Shown: in pieces, positions 56,952-64,000 of the stretch
Layout: every line of letters starts with the position of its first letter
Position numbering within the stretch: the first letter of the stretch is position 1
Assembly (NCBI GenBank): GCA_030549335.1
Contig: CM060198.1
Span: 45,969,353-46,033,352 of the forward strand
Reading direction: 5' to 3'
Origin: Pontederia crassipes
Taxonomy: Eukaryota; Streptophyta; Magnoliopsida; Commelinales; Pontederiaceae
Length of the DNA: 64,000 bases
Position numbers and translations under genes: made by a program
Notes under the pieces: generated by a model
The model's database searches: none
Seen by the model: only the letters and a program-made list of their open reading frames with translations
Told to the model about the DNA's origin: nothing

Positions 56952-57986
56952 TTTGATAGTTGATGTTTTGGGTATTTGGTCATTTATTACAACTTGAATA
57001 ATCTAGAAGAATTTAATTGCCAAAAGTCAATATTATTCTAATATGGGGTATCCCACAAAACAAAAATTCAACATTAAATGGATTTTTCTCTTTTGAAAAA
57101 AGGATAAATATAACTTCACATGAGCACCAGCCATCGTTTAAGCTCCTCAATTTAGTCTGCAACTTTACCTGATCATTTGAAATTTGAAGGATAAAAATAA
57201 AAAAACTAACTTAAAACGTTAATTCTTTGACATCTCTTGAAAATTAAATGCACCTTAAAAAAGATGTTACATATTTTAAGTACTCCGTGAGGATTACTGG
57301 CAGAGAAATTAATGGTTAAAATTAAAATCACAACACGCTTAAGGCTTTAAGCTATCAGTTATTAAATTATTATTCAATAATGATTCAGTATGCCATCTTC
57401 TTGAAATTGGATAAAGATTATCCCCAACAGTCCAACAAGAAGAAGAGATGATGATGAAAAGAAATGTTAATTTCTTAAACTTCTTATGGAATATAGTGAT
57501 TTTTCGTATTTGTCTCTAATATTATCGTAGCGTCTTCCTAAATTATATCACGATTTTTATTTTAATTCATATATCATATTCTATTAAATTTTTTATTTAT
57601 TAAATAATTACACTATTATCATGTGATTTAAAATAAATGTTCATTTTTCCGTTGAGAACAATTTAGTTATTTAATAAATTTATAAAAATAAAAATAATGA
57701 AAAAGTTAACCTAATATGATGGATGATCTAAAGTAGAAATTACGGTATAGTTTAATATAATATTATGATAAATTCATATATTATAGACGGTAGAAAATCG
57801 ATATATTTTAGCAAAGATTTAGAGAATTAACTCAAAAAAATTGAAGATAGCTTGCCACGAGCAATCTCTTTAAACATTGTCTAGTGGGTTTGCTTTCTAG
57901 AAAAGAAAGTTGTCATCCACCGTTGATATAATCAGTCCACTCTTCTGATTCCACAAAATTAGCCCCATCAAACATATCTCAATTTG

Positions 57987-57988
<2 letters not shown>
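56952..57988. other. AT-rich intergenic sequence
   Basis: No gene or mobile-element terminus recognised. The composition resembles the sequence on the other side of the Helitron. Confidence 0.4.

Positions 57989-58024
<36 letters not shown>
57989..58024. repeat. Poly-C run of 36 bases
   Basis: An unbroken run of 36 C in AT-rich DNA, preceded by TTTGAA and followed by AAGAGAGACGAGAAGAG. The length given in an assembly is likely to be approximate. Confidence 0.9.
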
Positions 58025-58026
<2 letters not shown>

Positions 58027-59436
58027 GAGAGACGAGAAGAGATCACTACTTTTTTTTACTCAATTTGTTGGTTCATCTCTTGTTAAAAGGAAAATATTAA
58101 AAACGACGAGATCACTACTTTGCAATTATATATGATTTCGAATAATTTTATATTTTTTCGAAATACAAATGAAACCAAAGCGATATATTTTTTACTTAAT
58201 AAATATATTTTGAAAAGACGTATTTTATATAAAGGCATTATTTAAAATTAACCTTTAATGGAAAGATTTCAGAACTTTATAAGAAAAAAATACTAAAAAC
58301 ATATTTTGTTTAAAGTCAGTCTTAGTAGTTGTTAAAAGACTTAAAATCTTGGTGAATAAAAAGAATAAAAAGACTTAAAATCTTGGTCAATGGCGGAGCA
58401 CCCACTGAAAATTTAAATAACTAGTTATCTACACTCTTTGTCCCGGTGGTTTCGACATAGCCATTTGCCAACAACGTCGCAAGATCGAATCTTGTTAGGA
58501 TTTTTATCCTATTGTTACTTTTTCCTTATCCATCAAGACACGGTCAAGCTGCCCTTTCAGATTTTTATTTTATTATCACAGCAAGTATTAACTATAAAAA
58601 TATAATTATATTTAGCTACACAAATTTTGTATATTTTTCTACTTAACTTTTTTTATTTTAATATTCCTATACCTTTTAGCAACCAAAAGGTTTTTTATTA
58701 TTTAAATTATAACTTACTCATCATCTTGAATCTGTGATATTCAATTATTCTTCTATTTTAAATATATTAATAATCAAATAAATCATTTGATATATTTATT
58801 CTCTTATTTCATTATGTGATTTCCTGTAGATATGTAAAATTTATGAATGAAAATATAAGATATATTTAATTATGTAATTTAATATTTTTATTCAAGTATT
58901 TTTTTCCTTCTAACATTGCTATAGCTTTTAGCATCCAAAGGTTATTAAATTTTACTATTTGAATTATAATTTACTTTTCATCTTGAATCACTAACATCTA
59001 ATCACTCTCCTATTTCAATTAAAATTTTAAATAAATTATTATCCTCTTATTCAATTATGTGATTTTATAAATTGTATGTCTACACATGTTAGTTATGAAA
59101 TTTTAAATTTATGAGTGAAAAAAATTATAAAAAGAAGTAAGGTACATCATGGAATTTATAAAAATATTTATTAATAATAAAGAAAAAATAATGATATATG
59201 GTTGATCATTGTTTAAAATTTGTTTGTCAATTATAAGCTTTATAATAATTATATATTTTTCTTAAAATTGTACTATCCTTATAAGTATAATTAGTGATCC
59301 GGGTGAAAATGATTCCCCGCTCCGCCCTGGAGTAGTGAATATTCCTTTTATTTAATAAAATAGATTAACAATAATATAATTAAGGTGAGAACGTGTCACT
59401 ACAATAAAAAAAGCAAAAAATAAATGCAATAATCCG
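58025..59436. other. AT-rich intergenic sequence upstream of the PP2C promoter
   Basis: No gene recognised. A phrase 'gacttaaaatcttggt' is repeated at 58339 and 58373, and 'cctatacc/tatagcttttagcaac/tcc' near 58666 and 58918 marks a diverged duplication of about 250 bases. Confidence 0.4.
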
Positions 59437-59914
59437 TTGAGCTCCTGCAAACTCTCCAACGGTCATCCCCGAGCCGCCTCTCCCCAACGTTCCTTTTCTC
59501 CCGGTCTCGATTTCGAACACCGAACAGGCCGTCCATCCAACCTTAACACGCCACCTGTTGGTTTTCTACTCCTTGGAACCTACGCGGACGTCACATCGTC
59601 TGTCCGCTGTTCGGATGCCAGCAGGTCTTCCGCTGCCCTCAACGGGACTTGTTCCCGTGTCTTGTAGACGACTCTACGAACACGTAGAAGGCTTTGACTG
59701 CATTTCCTTCTGTTGCTCTCAGGCACCCTTCTCCTTATAGTTCACCAGCGGAACACTGCTTTATATCTTATCCATCTTTATCGTCCCACGTAGGGGGTTC
59801 TACTTAACAATCTACATCTTGAAGAATATTATACAGATAGCAGTGCCGCATAAATATCCCGACGAGCGACGCGCAAAAGAGCTAAAACAGAAAGTCGCGT
59901 GTTTTTAGAAGACA
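59437..59914 (+). promoter_or_regulatory. Probable promoter and 5' UTR of the PP2C gene
   Basis: Base composition rises sharply at about 59437. A TATA-like TTTATATC at 59760-59767 lies about 150 bases before the ATG, and two ACGT cores (CACGTAG at 59683 and 59787) are present. ACGT cores are common in stress- and ABA-regulated plant promoters; a role here is inference. The open frames at 59437-59740 do not look like a conserved protein. Confidence 0.4.
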
Positions 59915-62007
59915 ATGGCAGTAGCAATCGCGAATTCGCCGGTGTTCTCGCCGTCACGCATCGCCATCCCCTGCAAGGGGTCCCCGGAGACCCTAAGCCT
60001 AGCGCAGGTATCGCCTTCTCCGGCGTCTCCCGTTCAGTCATCGTCGCCGTACCTGTCGCGGTTCCAGCGGGCGGCCAGCGGGCTGAGGGCGACCAGAGTC
60101 GGGCTCGATTCGTCTTCGTCTTCGTCTCCTCCGCCTCAGTCCGGCACGGGATCTGTGGGACCGGGTTCTGTTCTTAAGAGGAAGAGGCCGGCGCGCATCG
60201 ACATACCGATGGCCGAGTCCGTCGCGGCGGCCCTCGCCGCGCCGGATTCGGATGGGATGAGGGAGGTGATGGAGGAGAGCGAGAGGTATTCGGTTTATTG
60301 CAAGAGAGGGAAGAAGAGGTTGGAGATGGAGGACCGGCACAAAGTGGCTCTGGACATCGATGGCGATCCCAAACTGGTTGGTGAAATAACTTTACAAATC
60401 AATTACTGGATAATATTTTCACTTAACAGACCAAGTTTAGTCGATCAGTCGTTCACTAGCTATTTGCCTACAGACTATGTAGAAAGAACCTTTATGTGTT
60501 CTATATTTAATAATTCAAAATTCTAATAAGCTTGCAAGTTACTGATTCAGCTACGTTTAGAAGAAAGTATTGTGTTATCTTCATTTATGCTGAATGGTTT
60601 CTGAATTGAATGGCAAAGGCCTTTACAGATGCAATGTAATTGAGTTTACTCTATGGAACAACAAGGGTTTTTAACTCTTTTTGTCGCCACCCAAAATTGG
60701 ATATTGATGTTATGTTTCGTCTTTATAGGCCTTCTTTGGTATCTTTGATGGCCATGGAGGCAAGCGAGCTGCTGAGTTTGCTTCACAGTATTTGGGCGAT
60801 CGTATCTTAGAGGAAGTTTCGGTAGGCGGCGGTGAAACATCGTCCAGGTTGGAGGAAGCTGTGAGGATTGGCTACTTGAGAACAGACGCAGAATTCCTGA
60901 AGGAGGGTGTAGGTGGAGGGGCTTGCTGTGTGTCTGCATTAGTTAGAAATGGCGATGTTGTTGTCTCTAATGCGGGAGATTGCCGTGCTGTTCTGAGCCG
61001 AGCAGGGAGAGCGCAGGCCCTTACATCTGATCACAGGCCTTCCCGGGATGATGAGAGAGACAGAATTGAGAGCCTTGTAAGTACTATGCCTGTTATCTTC
61101 TTTCAATTCTGAATGCTGGATTCAATGTACCATCATTAACTTGTTTATGTGAAGGATTTATGTAAATGTTAACTTGGATTTTACATTAGTACTATGCTAC
61201 TATTTACATCTTTAATACTCTTAATACTTGTTATCTTTTCCTTTCCAGTAGTTGAATCCTTTTAAGAATGTAAAGACTAAAGAGAACATGAAACTAGACT
61301 GGGATGCTTTTCAAATTATCATTTCTAAACAGAGATTAATGCAATGGTCAAATCATTTCTTAATACTTGTTATCTTTTCCTTTCCAGTAGTTGAATCCTT
61401 TTAAGCATGTAAAGACTAAAGAGAACATGAAACTAGACTGGGATGCTTTTCAAATTATCATTTCTAAACAGAGATTAATGCAATGGTCAAATCATTTGCA
61501 TGTAATACAATGCAAAATGTGTTTATAAAAACTATTAATCGTTCATGATCTCACAATCTATTGAATATTTCAGGGGGGATTTGTGGATTACTTCCGAGGC
61601 ACATGGCGATTGCAAGGTTCTCTAGCTGTGTCAAGAGGAATTGGAGATGCACATTTAAAACAGTGGGTGATACCAGATCCTGAGACTAATATCATTAATA
61701 TCGAAGCTGAATGTGAGTTTCTAATCTTAGCATCTGATGGTCTATGGGATAAGGTAATGACACTTTCTTCTCTCTTTAAAGGCTGCAAATGGTTTGATTT
61801 TCGTCACAGACAAGTAACAAAATGTTCCTCGAATTTTTTTATCAGGTTAGCAACCAGGAGGCAGTGGATATAGCAAGACCTTTGTGTATGAATGAGGAGA
61901 ATTCATCCCCATTATCTGCCTGTAGAAAGCTTGCAAACTTGTCTGCTACGAGGGGTTCATTGGATGACATAAGTGTCATGATACTACAGTTGCAGCATTT
62001 CGTTTGA
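59915..62007 (+). CDS. PP2C: Protein phosphatase 2C, clade B (AP2C-like), four exons
   Basis: Exons 59915-60376, 60729-61076, 61574-61753 and 61846-62007 have GT/AG introns all in phase 0 and encode 383 residues. The N-terminal 85 residues are Ser/Pro-rich. [11 protein letters not shown] (residues 88-98) fits the basic-hydrophobic MAPK docking motif of clade-B PP2Cs (AP2C group). The catalytic domain starts with [18 protein letters not shown] (E139, D140, R141). It continues with [10 protein letters not shown] (D161, G162), [22 protein letters not shown] (D238), SRGIGD (D295), LASDGLWD (D325) and [10 protein letters not shown] (D371). All metal-binding acids are present, so activity is expected: Mg/Mn-dependent dephosphorylation of Ser/Thr, in this clade typically of stress MAP kinases. 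The first exon is GC-rich and the introns AT-rich. Assignment to PP2C is certain; assignment to clade B rests on the docking motif and the RGSxDDxSVM ending. Confidence 0.95.
61220..61497 (+). repeat. 139-bp near-perfect tandem duplication in PP2C intron 2
   Basis: 61220-61358 and 61359-61497 appear identical except for AAGAATG versus AAGCATG. Each copy includes TTTTCCTTTCCAG, a good splice-acceptor look-alike, upstream of the real acceptor at 61572-61573. The near identity means the duplication is recent. Confidence 0.9.
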
Positions 62008-62869
62008 AGATAACAATAATTGTTGGTTAGTAGGAGATCATACCACAAGTAGTTTTTTTATACTTGTGGCAATTCACTAGACCTAGGCATTTCCTATGAA
62101 CAAATCTTATTAATGAAAGTCATAGAATAACAATTACCAAATTCTTTTAACTGTCAGTGTAAAGCAGACAGAAAATATTCGTTGTTTCTTCTGTACTCTG
62201 TTGTAGATGTTCTTGATCAGAAAGGAAACATTTTTTTTCCTATTGCTTCTTTGTTCTATTTGAGCAGATGGACCTTTCTTTTTTCCTGTTGAATGCCTAT
62301 CATGTGATTAAAGAAATGTCACAAACCGATGCTACCGCTATAAATGTCTTGTTTTAGAAAATGGTATTTTTTTCTGGTGAAAAGATAAATTTCATTACCC
62401 AGAAAATGGTAAATTTCATCATCGTTGTTGTATCCATATTACTCCCATTTTTTTAAAATATCAATATTCAACTTTGATTTTATAATTGACCGGCTATTAT
62501 TAGTTTTATCCACCTCATTACAATATAATAAAAAATAGCACATCATAAAAAATAAAAAGGGCAATAAAGCATAACAAATAAAACTAAAAAGAAAGAAAAG
62601 CAGCATTGTTGAGTTTATAGATGCATCAAAATTAGAATGAAGAGGTAAGTGAAAGAAAAACAAAGTTAAATTTTGTACAAGTATATTAGTAATGGGCCAT
62701 TAAAAAATATATATTGCACAAACGAGTGTTTTGTTAAGGAATTTTTCTTCTTTTATAATAAATGTATGAAGATTCAACACTAAAATAATACTGATGAAAG
62801 AGAAAAAAAAAAGTTGAACATACATTTGCACAAATATACGCGTATAGTTGATGGACCACTCAATATTTG
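62008..62869. other. PP2C 3' UTR and AT-rich spacer
   Basis: AATAAC- and AATGAA-type polyadenylation-like words occur at 62110-62135, about 100-130 bases after the stop. Beyond that the sequence is AT-rich with no gene. Confidence 0.45.
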
Positions 62870-64000
62870 CACTACTAAAAAAATGCTGTCGGTAATCAGC
62901 CCGAAATGTGTTACCAACGGTTTTTCAGTCGGAATCGATCTGTCGGAAAAACGCTCATCACAAATCGATTTGCGACGGTAAAAAAAATTTGTCGAAAATA
63001 TGACGATCGATCCGGCCTTCGCCTGGCGCCAGAACCAACCGCCGGCGCCGGATCCGGGCCACTGGGGGCCGGATCCGGGCCACCGGCACCCGATCCGAGC
63101 CGCTAGGGCCGGATCCGGCCGCCAGGCGACGGATCCGGCCCGAAGCGGCCGCCTGATGGTCCGGGCCGGAGAGAGAGAGAGCCGGGTGGGAGAGGATCGC
63201 CGGCGGTCAATGACGTCCGATCAGAAGCTGGAAGAGGGAGAGGGAGAGAGAAGAGGAGAGAGAATGGCCGGCAGAGGGAGAGAGAAGAGGAGGGTGAGAG
63301 GAGAGGGTATATATTGGATTTCGAACGACGAGAAAGTGAAAAAATGAAAAAAAAGTAGGATAACAAAATTTTAATTACCGACGGTTCTGGCCATCAGAAA
63401 TGTATATATTAATTATTTTTAAAGCTACCGATGATTGTGACCGTCGTAAATATTTAATTATAAAAATAAAATTATATATTTAATTATATATAATATTTAT
63501 TTTTTATTTTATCGATGTTTTGAACCATCGCTAAATATTATCGACGATCGTAACCGTCGGAAATAGCGACGGTCAAGGTCGTCACTGCGACCTCGCTAAT
63601 TATATAATAAAATATCCCTTATATGATATTATTATATATTTACCGACCGTTACGACCGTCGGAAATTGCGGCGGATTTTGCGACGAATGGATATCTGTCG
63701 GAAATATCGACGTTTCTAATCGTCGAAATATTAAATAATAATATAAAAAATATATAATTTATTTTTTTTTCATTTTCGACGATCGTAATCGTCGAAAAAT
63801 CCGTCAAAAAAATTAAATAATAATATAAAAATATATATAATTTAATTTTTTTCATTTTCGACGATCATAATCGTCGAAAATTCCGTCGGAAAAATTAAAT
63901 AATAATATAACAAATTACATAATTTATTTTTTCATTTTCGACGGTCATGACCGTCGAAAAATCTGTCGGAAGTTGCGACGGATGGTTATTCTTGCGACGG
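62870..64000 (+). mobile_element. CACTA element of a second family (continues past the window)
   Basis: Starts CACTACTAAAAAAATGCTG. Subterminal words CGACGGT, ACCGTCGG and GACGATCGTAATCGTC then occur in both orientations at 62890-63000 and, densely, at 63370-64000. Between them is a GC-rich block (63000-63330) with GGATCCGG and GAGAGAGGGAG repeats. The repeats differ completely from the GACGCTA family on the left. The other end and any transposase lie outside the window. Frames in the GC-rich block are compositional. Confidence 0.6.

Noticed and set aside
59397-59413. CACTACAATAAAAAAAG resembling a CACTA terminus upstream of the PP2C gene
   Set aside because: No subterminal repeats follow it and no partner end of opposite polarity is near. 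Probably chance in AT-rich DNA.
60038-60340. Minus-strand frame of 100 codons opposite PP2C exon 1
   Set aside because: Arg-rich shadow of the GC-rich exon.
62999-63347. Open frames in the GC-rich block
   Set aside because: They follow GGATCCGG and GAGAGAGG repeats within the right-hand CACTA and change frame freely.
1-64000. CRISPR arrays, bacterial operons, rRNA or tRNA genes
   Set aside because: The GACGCTA clusters are irregular and occur in both orientations, unlike CRISPR spacing. No tRNA cloverleaf or rRNA sequence was recognised, and gene structure with introns is that of a plant nuclear genome.

Overview
This is a piece of plant nuclear genome, probably from a monocot. The monocot guess rests mainly on the GC-rich first exon of the PP2C gene beside AT-rich introns and is of low confidence. 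No rRNA, tRNA, organelle or bacterial features were seen. The window is mostly transposable elements. Only two ordinary genes are well supported: a four-exon clade-B type protein phosphatase 2C (59915-62007, +) and an intronless CRINKLY4-related (CCR-like) receptor that stops after its membrane segment and has no kinase domain (40505-41728, -).

Left block, 1-37807: a nest of related CACTA (En/Spm) transposons whose subterminal regions are packed with GACGCTA-like repeats in both orientations. From left to right there is: a minus-strand 5' end (1305-3373); a second CACTA end (3739); a minus-strand TNP2 transposase pseudogene (5205-10383) split by a 2.7-kb solo LTR (7149-9856, duplication GTTGT); a plus-strand 3' half (10384-13773); and a large element B (13774-15339 plus 28858-37807). 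Element B is interrupted by an LTR retrotransposon, R1 (15340-28857, duplication TCGCT). R1 in turn contains a solo LTR (18211-19867, duplication TGAAC) and a third CACTA, A (19872-28292). A and B each carry a TNP2-like pseudogene followed by a TNP1/Transposase_24-like pseudogene. They are further broken by two hAT-like elements, a 1.6-kb Pack-MULE-like element and a 0.94-kb Mutator MITE with a perfect 9-bp target duplication.

Middle block, 37808-52251: low-copy sequence with a Tourist-like MITE and a hAT-like element, then the CCR-like gene. A 5.2-kb Mutator-like element follows (42796-48030). It carries a broken FAR1/FHY3-type transposase on the minus strand and a GRF zinc-finger gene on the plus strand. 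Another 2.8-kb solo LTR lies at 49460-52251.

Right block, 52252-64000: AT-rich sequence with a 3.2-kb non-autonomous Helitron (53761-56951) filled with diverged tandem repeats, a 36-base poly-C run, the PP2C gene, and the start of a different CACTA family (62870 to the window end) with CGACGGTC-type repeats.

No new multi-gene pathway is visible. The most informative content is the insertion chronology, the complementary deletions in the CACTA transposases, the repeated exon unit of their TNP1 genes, the kinase-less receptor, and the MULE carrying a second gene.
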